From the NCBI RefSeq assembly GCF_016735615.1, contig NZ_JAERSF010000001.1, positions 1,426,001 through 1,490,000 on the forward strand: a DNA stretch of 64,000 bases, read 5' to 3'. The translations under genes and the position numbers were made by a program. Below the pieces are notes generated by a model. The model saw only the letters and a program-made list of their open reading frames with translations, was not told where the DNA came from and made no database searches. Below are positions 29,466-39,172 of this stretch, in pieces. Each line of letters starts with the position of its first letter. Position 1 is the first letter of the stretch. Source of the stretch: Flavobacterium tagetis. Its GTDB lineage: Bacteria; Bacteroidota; Bacteroidia; Flavobacteriales; Flavobacteriaceae.

Positions 29466-32243
29466 TTAGAAATCGTAACGTAATGCGAAGTTCCAAGTTC
29501 TACCGAAACCAAAGTATACTTGGTTTGTAGTAGCAATACCTTTGTATGTTGGAACAGTAGGAACATCAGAAGCAAATATATTTGTTTTTGCTTCAGCAAT
29601 GTAAGTGTAATCAAAAAGGTTGTTCACGTTTAATCTGAAACCTACAGAGTTGCTTTTGTTTTTACCAACTAACAATTTGTATGATAAACCAGCATCAGCA
29701 GTACCATAAGATGGTAATTGTAATGCCCCTTTGTTATCTTCTTTAGTAAAGTTTCCTGGAGAGATAGCAGCATACAATTTGTCAGCGTAGTTGTAGTTTG
29801 CATCAACAGTAAAACGAGGTAAAATTTCATAAGTTGCTCCTAAAGCTGCAGTTGTTTGAGCAGCATCTCCAACTCTTACACCGTCAAGGTATAATGTTGT
29901 AGGAGTTCCTCCACCGATAGGATTGTTTCCAGAGTCGTAACGGTTACTTGTACTTGTACCGTCATATTGCCAATCTCCAATAGATAGCATTGCAGTAAGT
30001 GTAAGGTTGTCAAGTACTTTAGCAGTACCATCAATCTCGATACCTGAGTGAATCTCTGTAATTCCAGCGAAGTCATAGTAACCTCCAGTGTTGTCTGCAG
30101 CTCCGTCATTTTGTCTTTGGTATCTGTCTTTCCAAGAAGTACGGTATAAGTTTACGTTTGCAGAGAATTTGCTTGTACGTAGACCGTAACCAGCTTCAAC
30201 AGCAAAGATTTTCTCGTTTGTTAAGTTACCATTTACAATTGAAGCATTGTTTGGGTAAACTGCATTGAAGAATGGTTGTTTTGAGTAATATCCTGAGTTA
30301 ACAAAAACATTATGGTGCTCGTTGATGTTGTAGTTAACACCACCTTTTATGTTACCACCTAAGATGTTTTCGTAATCTGTACTAGATAATGGATCTGTAG
30401 TTTTATACTTGAAGTAATCAACTCTTTTAAATCCTTGTTGAGAAAGTGCACCTTGTACGAATGCAGTAAATTTGTCTGAAGTATACTCCAATTGAGTAAA
30501 TCCACCATACCATCTTACATCACCATCATTGTTGAAGTTGATTTTCTCTTCTTTGTCAGTATCTTTAAATACATTCCAAGGAGCGTATGTAGAGTATGTA
30601 CCGTATAAAGTTCTGCTAGGATTGTTAACATCCAAATTGTCAATGTATGAATCTGCACCTAATCTGTTATTTACGTTTTGGTAGTGAAGACCTTTATATC
30701 CTCTAACGTCAATTCCAAGATCCCAAGTTAAATTTTCTGTGAATTTTTTGTTGAAGTTAACAATTGCACCATACCAGTTGTGAGAGTTAACAGAAGAAAT
30801 TTGAGAAATACCTGAAGTAGTGTCGTACTTGTAGTTTGCAGCGCTTGTACCAGTTCTACCAGTTGCAGCACTGTTTTGGAACTCTCCAGTTGTTCCGTTT
30901 GTTGTACGAACATTATCTGTATTGTTATATCTGATCACTTGTTGTCCTGTGTTCCAACGAACAATTTTGTCATAGTCAACTAAACCATCTGCAGTTCTAA
31001 ATACATCAGAAGCATAGTTGTTTCCTCCAGCACCACCTGCTCCTCTAGATCCTCCTCCACGTCCGAAAGAAGCGTAAGCTACAGCAGATAATTTAGATGT
31101 TTCATTAATTTGGAAATCATAGTTTAATGAAGTTACAGGCTTGTGATAGTAGTTTCTAGTCATGTTGAAAGCCTGACCATCTTTATAACCCCAATCTGAG
31201 TTATATTTAATGTTTGGATCAGATACTGAACCGTATTTTTGATACTGTGCTATAGTGATAAAAGTATTTCTTTGATCGTGCCATTGTGGAGCACCAGTAA
31301 CTGTAAATTGGAAATCGTGTTTGTTATTTTTTGTAGAATAACCAAGAGCTATATAGTAGTTATCTCCGTTAAATTGAGTTCCATCTACATAACCATCACC
31401 TTGAGTGTGGCTGTATAAAACAGATGCAGAGAATCCGCTGTCTAATTTTCCTGTGTTGTAAGCAACATTAGATTTGAAGAAATTGTCATTACCAAAAGAA
31501 GTACCAATTGTACCACCTTGTTTCAAATCTGAAGCTTTAGTTACGTAGTTCATAGTTCCTCCTACAGAAGCAATAGCTAATTTAGAAGATCCTAAACCTC
31601 TTTGAATCTGAATGAAAGAAGTAACGTCAGATAAACCAGCCCAGTTACTCCAGTAAACAGAACCATTTTCCATATCGTTAACTGGCATACCGTTAACCAT
31701 TACCGCTACGTTGTTTTGGCTAAATCCACGAACTGTAATTCTTGAATCTCCAAATCCACCACCAGATTTAGTTACATAAACAGATGGAGTACTTTTAAGC
31801 ATCTCAGGAAGTTCTTGGTTTCCTAATTTTGCCTGAATGTCAGCAGCTTTAATTGTTGAAACTGCAACAGGTGTTTTTCTGTCTTTTGCAATATCTACTG
31901 TGCTACTTTTAACTACAATCTCGCTTAATTCGTTTGAGTTAGAAACCAAAGTAATAGTTCCTAAGTTTGTAGTTGCGCCGTTTGACACGTTAAATTTCAC
32001 AGTTTGGTTGTCATAACCTAAAAAAGAGATAACAATCTCACCTGTGCTTGATGTTGAAGTAAGAGTAAATTTACCATCAAAATCTGTTGAAGTTGCTGTA
32101 GTAGATCCTTTGATCACTACATTTGCTCCTGGTAATCCACCTGTTCCGTCGGTAATTTTACCAGTAACTTTTCCTTGAGAAAATACGGTTGAAACTATCA
32201 TAAAGAATAGTCCGGTCAGTAACCAATTTTTCATTTTCTTCAT
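29466..32243 (-). CDS. TonB-dependent outer-membrane receptor
   Basis: A 925-residue receptor. A signal peptide ends near VFSQ; residues about 24-110 form the carboxypeptidase-regulatory-like domain (VTGKITDGTGGLPGANVVIK) common to Bacteroidota receptors. The plug domain has IKAADIQ, ITVRGFSQNNVAVMVNGMPVNDME and RGLGSSKLAIASVGGTMNYV. The remainder is a 22-strand barrel ending in the aromatic terminus FALRYDF. No SusD-like gene is next to it, so it is not a standard SusCD pair; it more likely imports a siderophore, cofactor or small peptide. It is transcribed alone, and the substrate is unknown. Confidence 0.93.
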   Translation of the reverse strand: MKKMKNWLLTGLFFMIVSTVFSQGKVTGKITDGTGGLPGANVVIKGSTTATSTDFDGKFTLTSTSSTGEIVISFLGYDNQTVKFNVSNGATTNLGTITLVSNSNELSEIVVKSSTVDIAKDRKTPVAVSTIKAADIQAKLGNQELPEMLKSTPSVYVTKSGGGFGDSRITVRGFSQNNVAVMVNGMPVNDMENGSVYWSNWAGLSDVTSFIQIQRGLGSSKLAIASVGGTMNYVTKASDLKQGGTIGTSFGNDNFFKSNVAYNTGKLDSGFSASVLYSHTQGDGYVDGTQFNGDNYYIALGYSTKNNKHDFQFTVTGAPQWHDQRNTFITIAQYQKYGSVSDPNIKYNSDWGYKDGQAFNMTRNYYHKPVTSLNYDFQINETSKLSAVAYASFGRGGGSRGAGGAGGNNYASDVFRTADGLVDYDKIVRWNTGQQVIRYNNTDNVRTTNGTTGEFQNSAATGRTGTSAANYKYDTTSGISQISSVNSHNWYGAIVNFNKKFTENLTWDLGIDVRGYKGLHYQNVNNRLGADSYIDNLDVNNPSRTLYGTYSTYAPWNVFKDTDKEEKINFNNDGDVRWYGGFTQLEYTSDKFTAFVQGALSQQGFKRVDYFKYKTTDPLSSTDYENILGGNIKGGVNYNINEHHNVFVNSGYYSKQPFFNAVYPNNASIVNGNLTNEKIFAVEAGYGLRTSKFSANVNLYRTSWKDRYQRQNDGAADNTGGYYDFAGITEIHSGIEIDGTAKVLDNLTLTAMLSIGDWQYDGTSTSNRYDSGNNPIGGGTPTTLYLDGVRVGDAAQTTAALGATYEILPRFTVDANYNYADKLYAAISPGNFTKEDNKGALQLPSYGTADAGLSYKLLVGKNKSNSVGFRLNVNNLFDYTYIAEAKTNIFASDVPTVPTYKGIATTNQVYFGFGRTWNFALRYDF

Positions 32244-32269
32244 TTTGTTATTGAGTTTATTGTTTTTGG

Positions 32270-32277
32270 CAAAATTA
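32270..32277 (-). promoter_or_regulatory. -7 promoter element of the TonB receptor gene
   Basis: TAATTTTG on the minus strand fits TAnnTTTG, 26 nt before the receptor ATG. The rest of the 324-nt gap up to 32567 is about 200 nt of AT-rich sequence without a feature I can support, then the pgi terminator. Confidence 0.5.
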
Positions 32278-32501
32278 TAACAATTAACTCAGATAATGTT
32301 ATCGAAATGTTAAGAAAAATAACTTTTGTCTTTAGTGTTGCGCATTAAAATGAATATTTCGTTTTTCGTTAAAAAAAATGTTGTTTTGTTGAATTTAAAT
32401 AAGTTATTTTTGTTAAAAATGCAATAATCTGAATAGTTCTGTAAGCTTAAACATGCAAATTGACCGCTTTTTTGTGTTTTTTACCGATATTTTATACGAA
32501 A

Positions 32502-32534
32502 AAACGCCTTAATTTTCATTAAATTAAGACGTTT
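32502..32534 (-). terminator. pgi terminator
   Basis: 13-bp stem AAACGCCTTAATT / AATTAAGACGTTT (32502-32514 and 32522-32534) with one G-T wobble, followed by a T-run on the minus strand. It lies 33 nt after the pgi stop. Confidence 0.8.
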
Positions 32535-32567
32535 CAGTATGTTACGAAATCCTTAAATTTCTGTCGT

Positions 32568-34211
32568 TTATTTATTTTTCAAGAAGTGATTTAATAAAAA
32601 CGAAGTTGAGCTATCATGATTTTTAACAGTCTTAGTATTGATCTCATCTAAAATAGAATTTGCCAATTGTTTACCTAATTCAACTCCCCATTGGTCGAAA
32701 CTGAAAATGTTCCAGATAACTCCTTGAACAAAAATCTTATGCTCATATAACGCAATTAATGATCCTAAGCTTTTTGGAGTGAGTTTTTGAATCAAAATAG
32801 TATTCGTTGGTTTGTTTCCGGTGAAAACTTTAAAAGGCAATAAATAAGATGCTTTTTCAGCTGCTAATCCTTGTTTGTCAAATTCTGCCTGAACTTGAGC
32901 TGGAGTTTTTCCGTTCATTAAAGCCTCAGTCTGAGCAAAGAAGTTAGACATTAGTTTATCGTGATGATCTTCGTTTCCGTAAAGTGGTTTTACAAATCCG
33001 ACAAAATCTGTTGGAATTCTCTTAGTTCCTTGGTGAATTAATTGGAAGAAAGCGTGTTGAGAATTTGTTCCTGGTTCTCCCCAAATGATTGTTCCAGTTT
33101 GATAGTTAACAGGTTTTCCATCACGGCCAACACTTTTTCCGTTACTTTCCATAAAAGCTTGCTGTAAATAAGGAGCAAGTTTGTGTAAATATTGTGTGTA
33201 TGGAATCAAAGCTTCGCTTTCGGCACCATAAAAATTATTGTACCAAACGCTTAACAAAGCTAAAATAACTGGAATGTTTTCATCAAATTCTGCCGATTTG
33301 AAATGTTGATCCATTTCATAGGCGCCATTTAATAAATCATTATAATTATCAAATCCAACAGCCAAAGCAATGCTTAAACCAACGGCACTCCAAAGAGAAA
33401 ATCTTCCTCCAACCCAATCCCACATTGGGAAAACGTTGTCTGGATTAATTCCGAATTCTGTTACATTTTTAATGTTTGTAGAAACCGCCACGAAGTGTTT
33501 TGCAATGTCTTCTTGAGAAGCCGATTTTAAAAACCATTCTTTTATAGTTTCTGAATTTGAAAGCGTTTCTTGAGTTGTAAAAGTTTTAGAAACAATTACA
33601 AATAAAGTAGTTTCAGGGTTTAGTTTTTTGATAACTTCATTTACGTGGTCACCGTCAACATTTGAAACGAAATGTGTATTTAAGTGATTTTTGTAAAACT
33701 GTAAAGCTTCAACTGCCATAACAGGACCAAGGTCAGAACCACCTATTCCGATATTTACGATGTCAGTAAAAGCTTTTCCAGTGTAACCTTTTCTTTGTCC
33801 AGAGATTACTTCTTGTGTAAAGTTTTTGATCTTATTTTTTACTTCGTAAACTTCAGGAATTACATTTTCTCCGTCAACATTAATCACAGCCGATTCTGGT
33901 GCGCGCAATGCAGTGTGTAAAACGGCACGATTTTCTGTCTGATTGATTAATTCTCCACCAAAATATTGTGCAATTGCATCTTTCAATCCAATCGAGTTTG
34001 CTAATTCTAATAAAAGAGAAACAGTTTCTTGACTAATATTGTTTTTTGAATAATCTACTAAAAAATCATTCCATTGCAAGTTGAATTTTTCAGCACGTGC
34101 ACTATCTTGTTGAAACAATTCTTGTATTGTGGTTTCGTGAATTGCGTTATAGTGGTTTTGTAGATTTTTCCACGCTTCAGTCCCAGTTGGGTTTGTTGTG
34201 TTTAAAGCCAT
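32568..34211 (-). CDS. pgi: glucose-6-phosphate isomerase
   Basis: A 547-residue phosphoglucose isomerase interconverting glucose-6-phosphate and fructose-6-phosphate in the cytosol. Signatures include [40 protein letters not shown] and the C-terminal [11 protein letters not shown]. The start [10 protein letters not shown] gives the usual length. It is a single gene with a clear terminator downstream. Confidence 0.98.
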   Translation of the reverse strand: MALNTTNPTGTEAWKNLQNHYNAIHETTIQELFQQDSARAEKFNLQWNDFLVDYSKNNISQETVSLLLELANSIGLKDAIAQYFGGELINQTENRAVLHTALRAPESAVINVDGENVIPEVYEVKNKIKNFTQEVISGQRKGYTGKAFTDIVNIGIGGSDLGPVMAVEALQFYKNHLNTHFVSNVDGDHVNEVIKKLNPETTLFVIVSKTFTTQETLSNSETIKEWFLKSASQEDIAKHFVAVSTNIKNVTEFGINPDNVFPMWDWVGGRFSLWSAVGLSIALAVGFDNYNDLLNGAYEMDQHFKSAEFDENIPVILALLSVWYNNFYGAESEALIPYTQYLHKLAPYLQQAFMESNGKSVGRDGKPVNYQTGTIIWGEPGTNSQHAFFQLIHQGTKRIPTDFVGFVKPLYGNEDHHDKLMSNFFAQTEALMNGKTPAQVQAEFDKQGLAAEKASYLLPFKVFTGNKPTNTILIQKLTPKSLGSLIALYEHKIFVQGVIWNIFSFDQWGVELGKQLANSILDEINTKTVKNHDSSTSFLLNHFLKNK

Positions 34212-34328
34212 TTTTATCTATAATTGAGTTTGTTTTCTGAAACACAAAAATACTGAAATAACTTTTAAAAGGGGAGCGGTTTGCAATTATATAACAATTA
34301 GTTACGAAAACGTTTTATGAAAAGTAAG

Positions 34329-34814
34329 TCATAACTTTTTCCAGACAACTTCAGCTGTTACCGATTTACCTCCTTGCGTAGTATTGGTCACCGCATATTT
34401 AAGTTCGTTGTTCACAAAAGTGTATAATCTCTTTTGAATTTTTCCTTCCCAATTTGGAAACGATGCCGTTTTTATTTTAAAAGTTATAGTCTTATTTGTT
34501 TCGTCAATTTCATATTCGCCAAAATGTGAATTGCTTCCTTGTACAATTGCAGTGTTTTCTTCGGGAGTGCATTTGTTTTTATCTCCAGAAATAATTTTTG
34601 CTCTTTTATCTTTATAGATCTGAACCGCATAATTTCCTTTTTCATCAAAGAATAAATAACCCTTTGGATCTGCATCATATGGAAGACTTTTTATTCCGTC
34701 AGAATTTGTGTTTTCAACCGAAACCAAGGTCCATGAACCTGAAAATTCAGATTTTTTTTGGGCATGAATTGAATTTAAGATCAAAAGCAGTAGAATTAAA
34801 ATTGCGTTTTTCAT
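34329..34814 (-). CDS. secreted lipocalin-like protein
   Basis: A 161-residue exported protein. The signal peptide MKNAILILLLLILNSIHAQ is followed by a small beta-barrel with the lipocalin-like opening FSGSWTLVSVEN and GYLFFDEKGNYAVQIYKDKR. It matches the lipocalin-like domain family of small periplasmic or secreted proteins with unknown ligands. It sits 11 nt downstream of the SDR gene at 34826 on the same strand, so the two are probably co-transcribed and under the AraC regulator's control. Confidence 0.82.
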   Translation of the reverse strand: MKNAILILLLLILNSIHAQKKSEFSGSWTLVSVENTNSDGIKSLPYDADPKGYLFFDEKGNYAVQIYKDKRAKIISGDKNKCTPEENTAIVQGSNSHFGEYEIDETNKTITFKIKTASFPNWEGKIQKRLYTFVNNELKYAVTNTTQGGKSVTAEVVWKKL

Positions 34815-34825
34815 CTTTTGAAAGT

Positions 34826-35386
34826 TTAATAGTTTACTTTAATAATTTCTCCATTTGTAGTTTCTTCAATACTTTTTGCATAAGCATTTATTAAATCTTT
34901 AGTCGGAATATCCGCAACTTTTGCCGGACTAATAGCATTTATTCTAATTCCTCTTTCCAATTCCAATGAAGTTGCTAAAACAAAACTGTTGATTCCGCCA
35001 TTTACAATAGCTTTACTTATATTGTTTTTTACAGGTTTGTCACCCATTTTTCCTGAAGTGAGTGTAAATGATCCGTTATCGTTTAAGTGTTTTTGGCCAA
35101 TTAAAACCAGATTAATTTGTCCAAGCAATTTGTTCTGGATGCCAATATTTAATTTTTTTTCGTCAAGCGAAAGCAAATCTCCTGTGTAGCAATCGCCCGC
35201 CACACAAATACAAGCATCAATGTTTTTTACTTCTTCAAATAATTTTTCAATTGAATTTGAATCTGATAAATCGATTCTGAAATTTCCGCTGTTTCTTCCA
35301 GCCGAAATTATTTCATGGTTTTTTGCAAAAGCAGGATGCAGTATTTTACCAATTTCTCCATTTGCGCCAATTAAAAGTATTTTCAT
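34826..35386 (-). CDS. short SDR-family protein lacking the catalytic Tyr
   Basis: A 186-residue Rossmann protein with cofactor loop LLIGANGEIGKIL and the NAD-contact CVAGD. The usual YxxxK active site is replaced: SGKMGDKPVKNNISKA has Asn where Tyr is expected, with the Lys retained. The C-terminal INAISPAKV is typical. This small SDR subfamily often lacks the Tyr, so it may not be a classical reductase. It is divergent from the AraC regulator at 35482, across a 95-bp gap with paired direct repeats, and upstream of the lipocalin-like gene. Confidence 0.85.
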   Translation of the reverse strand: MKILLIGANGEIGKILHPAFAKNHEIISAGRNSGNFRIDLSDSNSIEKLFEEVKNIDACICVAGDCYTGDLLSLDEKKLNIGIQNKLLGQINLVLIGQKHLNDNGSFTLTSGKMGDKPVKNNISKAIVNGGINSFVLATSLELERGIRINAISPAKVADIPTKDLINAYAKSIEETTNGEIIKVNY

Positions 35387-35437
35387 TTTGCAGATTTTTA
35401 GTTTGTTATCTGAAACAAAATTAAGGGGTTATCGTTC

Positions 35438-35478
35438 GCTTAAAATTGTACTTATTGGTGCTAAAATTGTATTTTAGC
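35438..35478. promoter_or_regulatory. candidate AraC operator (direct repeats, 21-bp period)
   Basis: The 10-mer TAAAATTGTA occurs at 35441-35450 and 35462-35471, exactly 21 bp apart (two helical turns). The second copy is also inside the palindrome GCTAAAA-N5-TTTTAGC (35460-35478). It sits in the 95-bp gap between the divergent SDR and AraC genes, where an AraC-type regulator would bind. Confidence 0.6.
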
Positions 35479-35481
35479 ATA

Positions 35482-36324
35482 ATGACAAACAAGAATTTAT
35501 ATCTTCCTTTTGAAGTTGATTTTAAAGAACTGGAGCAGTTTCCTAAAACAATTCGGAAAAACAATTTCTTTGAATTGATTTATATTGTTGATGGAACAGG
35601 AATTCAAGTTATTAATGACAATAAGTTTCAATATCGAAAAGGAAATCTATTTTTGGTGACACCACAAGATGTGCACTCGTTTGAAATTATAACACCAACA
35701 AAATTCTTCTTTCTTCGATTTAATGAATATTACGTAAAAGCAGGTTCTCAAAATGCGCAATCCGAAACAGTTTTGAGAATGGAGTATATTCTTCAAAATG
35801 CAAGCCATCGACCTGGTTGTATTTTGAAAAATCAAATTGATAAACCGTTAATTGCTTCATTAATAAAAAATATAATAAGTGAGCAAAACAATCAGCAAAT
35901 TTACCATCAAAAGATTATTGAGCAGATTGTAAATACAATTATTACAATTGTTGCGAGAAACATTGCGTTGAAACTTCCCAAGAATATTAAAGAAACAACA
36001 GGAGAGATGGTTCTTGAAATTTTGCATTATATTCAAGAGAACATTTACAATCCAAAAGAATTAAAATCAGAAAAAATAAGCAGTCACTTTAATATCACTC
36101 TTAATTATTTGGGTAAATATTTTAAAAAGCAAACAGGAGAAACACTGCAAGAATATATTGCAAACTACAAATTAAGATTAATTGAAGCGAGACTTTTAAA
36201 TACAGATATGCGAATTAATGAAATTTCAGATGAATTAAATTTTTCGGATGAAAGCCATTTAAATAAAGTTTTTAAAAAACATAAAGGAATGAATCCTTCT
36301 GAATTTAGAAAAAGATATTCCTAA
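35482..36324 (+). CDS. AraC family transcriptional regulator
   Basis: ATG 35482 (MTNKNLYLPFEV) is chosen over an upstream start that would overlap the operator repeats; 280 residues. The N-terminal cupin shows NNFFELIYIVDGTGIQVINDNKFQYRKGNLFLVTPQDVHSFE. The C-terminal double helix-turn-helix includes SSHFNITLNYLGKYFKKQTGETLQEYI and INEISDELNFSDESHLNKVFKKHKGMNPSEFRKRY. It is divergent from the SDR/lipocalin-like pair and probably regulates it. The effector is unknown. Confidence 0.95.
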   Translation: MTNKNLYLPFEVDFKELEQFPKTIRKNNFFELIYIVDGTGIQVINDNKFQYRKGNLFLVTPQDVHSFEIITPTKFFFLRFNEYYVKAGSQNAQSETVLRMEYILQNASHRPGCILKNQIDKPLIASLIKNIISEQNNQQIYHQKIIEQIVNTIITIVARNIALKLPKNIKETTGEMVLEILHYIQENIYNPKELKSEKISSHFNITLNYLGKYFKKQTGETLQEYIANYKLRLIEARLLNTDMRINEISDELNFSDESHLNKVFKKHKGMNPSEFRKRYS

Positions 36325-36340
36325 TAATTAAGAAGTTTGT

Positions 36341-36961
36341 TTACCAAAATTTCCACCAAGGTTTTTTATTAATCTCTATTATTTTCTTTGTGATATCAAC
36401 ATCAATTCTTTTTGGAGATTCAGTTTTGACCTTAGAATCATCAAAAAATAACTGACCGTTTTCATCCATTCCAATTGGAAGTTTAGTTCTTTCTTTCCAA
36501 ATTTCGGTTTGCAATTCTGGGATTAAAACGGCATCGATTTTTTCACGAAAGCGTTTTTGAGCTTTTTCTATAATTTCTTCCTCTAAGTTTGAAGATGAAT
36601 TTTTGAAAAGTGAAATCGAATTGTCTGGAATATTTAAAAGAAAGACTTGCGTTTTATCATCCACTTTCTGAATGTCCAATACTTTAAAATAGGCGATTGA
36701 GTCTAAAAGAAAATGTCCAATTTTTGCGGAATCAGGATTAAATTTTGACAAATCTTTGGCATGCGCGCTTGCAATCAAATATCTGAAATTTCCAGAAAGA
36801 CCGCCACCGATAGAAGTCATGTCGGTAAATCCTTTTTCTTGAATGATCTGTCCGACTTTATAATTTAAAATTAGATTTTCAGGTAGATTTGTATCTCTGT
36901 AAAATAATTTTAGACCAGAAAAAGTTTCATGATACATAGTTTTGAGGCGTTCATTTTTCAT
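36341..36961 (-). CDS. conserved hypothetical protein
   Basis: A 206-residue soluble protein, possibly starting instead at Met9 (36937). It has no signal peptide or recognised domain. The middle contains IGGGLSGNFRYLIASAHAKDLS and the C-terminus ends in KKPWWKFW. It resembles an uncharacterised Bacteroidota family. It lies 23 nt downstream of the M23 peptidase gene on the same strand, so it may be co-transcribed. No function can be assigned. Confidence 0.7.
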   Translation of the reverse strand: MKNERLKTMYHETFSGLKLFYRDTNLPENLILNYKVGQIIQEKGFTDMTSIGGGLSGNFRYLIASAHAKDLSKFNPDSAKIGHFLLDSIAYFKVLDIQKVDDKTQVFLLNIPDNSISLFKNSSSNLEEEIIEKAQKRFREKIDAVLIPELQTEIWKERTKLPIGMDENGQLFFDDSKVKTESPKRIDVDITKKIIEINKKPWWKFW

Positions 36962-36984
36962 GATTTCCGTTTCAAAAAGATTGT

Positions 36985-38205
36985 TTACAAATTTCCAATG
37001 CTATCCAATTCTCTTTTCAAAGGCTCAATCTGTGTCATAAAGCGAGTTCTGTCATTTCCTGTCAAAGATTCTCCTGTTGGTAGATTCAAACGAAGTGCAT
37101 CAACTTGTACGCCGTTTTTCCAGAAACGATAACAAACGTGTGGACCAGAAGCTAAACCTGTACTTCCAACTAAACCAATTGTCTGGCCTTGTGTAACGCG
37201 TTGTCCGCGGCGAACCAAAATTTTGGACATGTGTAAATATTGAGTAGAGTAGGTTCCGTTGTGTTTTACTTTTACAAAGTTTCCGTTTCCTGCTGTATAT
37301 CCAGTAGTTTCTACAACTCCCGATGCTGTAGTAGAAATCGGAGTCCCTGTTGGAGCAGCATAATCAGTTCCTTTATGTGCTTTCCAAGTATGTTGTACCG
37401 GATGAAATCTATTCATAGTGAATCTTGAAGTGATTCGGCTGAATTTAATCGGAGTTTTCAAGAAGAAATTTTTAAGGGTTTTTCCTTGATCGTCATAATA
37501 TTCAATTTTTCCAGAAGTAGTGTCTCTTTCAAAAGGAAAAGCATAAACGATTTTACCCTTATATTCAAAAAATGCAGCTTCAAGTTCTTCAACACCATCG
37601 TACGTTTTTCCGTTGATGAATCGTTCTTTGAAAATTAATCCGTAACGATCTCCTTTTTTAAGTTTAAAGAAGTCAATAGACCAAGAAAAGACTTTTGTAA
37701 TTCTGCTGGCCAAAGCGGTTTCAACGCTTTCGTTTCCTAAAGTTTCAGAAAGTGAACTTTTTAAAACGCCACCAATCATTTTTCGTTTTAAAGTAACGGG
37801 TTTTATTTTTTTATAAGCTTTTGCAATGCTGTCTCTTAAATCAATTACATAATAGCTTAAAGCATCTGGCTGATAAATAAAAACCTCCAAATTATTGGTC
37901 TTGTTTTTGGCGCGAAGTAAAGTGAAAGGTTTGCCGTAACGAATGCTTCTAACATTAAAAGAATCTTTTACTTGCTCAACAATATCATGTACTTTTTTGT
38001 CTCCAATGTTTTGGCTTTGCAAGATTGAGCCAAAAGAATCTCCTTTTGAAATAGTATCATTAACAACATTAAAGTCTGCGTAATTAAAACCGAATTCTAT
38101 TTTTTTGGTTGCTGGTTTAGTAATTTTTGCTTCTACTTTTTCTTCCTCTTTTTTACATGAAAAAATAGAAAACAAGACAATTAAAATTACGACTGCTTTT
38201 TTCAA
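36985..38205 (-). CDS. M23 (LytM-type) peptidoglycan endopeptidase lipoprotein
   Basis: A 406-residue lipoprotein (lipobox IFSC, Cys17, then KKEEEK). An OapA/LysM-like region precedes the catalytic LytM domain. The first Zn motif is HKGTDYAAP, with His and Asp ligands. The second motif, normally HxH, reads GPHVCYRFW: His is kept and the second His is Cys, which could still bind Zn. The family cuts peptide cross-links. The downstream hypothetical gene is likely on the same transcript, and tryptophan dioxygenase lies 25 nt upstream. Confidence 0.9.
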   Translation of the reverse strand: MKKAVVILIVLFSIFSCKKEEEKVEAKITKPATKKIEFGFNYADFNVVNDTISKGDSFGSILQSQNIGDKKVHDIVEQVKDSFNVRSIRYGKPFTLLRAKNKTNNLEVFIYQPDALSYYVIDLRDSIAKAYKKIKPVTLKRKMIGGVLKSSLSETLGNESVETALASRITKVFSWSIDFFKLKKGDRYGLIFKERFINGKTYDGVEELEAAFFEYKGKIVYAFPFERDTTSGKIEYYDDQGKTLKNFFLKTPIKFSRITSRFTMNRFHPVQHTWKAHKGTDYAAPTGTPISTTASGVVETTGYTAGNGNFVKVKHNGTYSTQYLHMSKILVRRGQRVTQGQTIGLVGSTGLASGPHVCYRFWKNGVQVDALRLNLPTGESLTGNDRTRFMTQIEPLKRELDSIGNL

Positions 38206-38230
38206 ACTTTATAAATTTTTTGTGGTGAAA

Positions 38231-39172
38231 TTAAACTTCAGTTTCATTTCCCCAATTGGACAATTCTTCTTCGGTCCACAATTTAGGAAAAAAGATGCGT
38301 CTTTGGTATTTTGGGTGCATATATTTTTGCCAGTCGCTTCCTCCGGTTGCTTCACCATTGCCTTTTCCGCTTTCCAAAATATATTTTCTAGCAGTATTAA
38401 GGTGTTGCATTACCCAAGTAATATTTACAGTTTTGTCGTAATGGCGCATCGCTGCAATCAGTTCTGTATTTTGTTGATCTTCAACTGGTAATTGGATGAA
38501 TTTTTGCCAAAGGTTTTTTGTTTTGAAAGAAGCCATTTGTCTTAAAAACTGCTCTTTATATTTCTTTTCAAATTCATTCAATAAATATGATTTTTCGCCA
38601 GTGTGATAATCTTTTCCAGCGGCTTGCCAATAAAGGTGTTCAAAGCAGGTTTCCAAATCGGTGTTTTCGTCAAAATTTGCTTTGTATCTGCGATCTGTTA
38701 AATTGATAACATCAGTCGAAGCAAATTCGATCATTCTATATTGAGCGCTTTGGAACCCGCTTGCTGGAGTAAGAGTATTTCTGAATTTCATATATTGATC
38801 TACTTCCATTCCGTTTTCCATAATGCTAAACGAATTGGTAAGCATGTCAAAGTATCTTGTGATTCTTGATAATCTTTCACTGAAAAAATCAACCTGAATG
38901 TTTTCTGTTTCTGCAATCTGATCAATCTCCCACAAAATCATTTTAAAGATTAATTCATTTACCTGATGATACATGATAAAAACCATTTCGTCAGGAAGTG
39001 TAGTGCGCTGAATTTGTAAATTTAATAGTGCATCAGTTTGAATGTAATCCCAATAAGTAATTGGTTTGGCCCAAAGCAATCCTTCTAACTGAACGTCAGT
39101 TTTTTGATTTATGGCTTGAAATTTTAGGTCAATTTCTTTTAAAATTGCTTCAGAATGATCTGTAGGGTTCAT
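38231..39172 (-). CDS. tryptophan 2,3-dioxygenase family haem enzyme
   Basis: A 313-residue all-helical dioxygenase. Family signatures are YWDYIQTDALLNLQ, DEMVFIMYHQVNELIFKMILWEI and the C-terminal haem/substrate segment MQHLNTARKYILESGKGNGEATGGSDW. It opens the indole ring of tryptophan to N-formylkynurenine in the cytosol. Its ATG overlaps the stop of the DUF3108 gene by one base (TAATG), so translation is coupled. Nearby hppD and hmgA handle tyrosine catabolism, making a small aromatic-amino-acid block; no kynurenine pathway genes are visible. Confidence 0.88.
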   Translation of the reverse strand: MNPTDHSEAILKEIDLKFQAINQKTDVQLEGLLWAKPITYWDYIQTDALLNLQIQRTTLPDEMVFIMYHQVNELIFKMILWEIDQIAETENIQVDFFSERLSRITRYFDMLTNSFSIMENGMEVDQYMKFRNTLTPASGFQSAQYRMIEFASTDVINLTDRRYKANFDENTDLETCFEHLYWQAAGKDYHTGEKSYLLNEFEKKYKEQFLRQMASFKTKNLWQKFIQLPVEDQQNTELIAAMRHYDKTVNITWVMQHLNTARKYILESGKGNGEATGGSDWQKYMHPKYQRRIFFPKLWTEEELSNWGNETEV

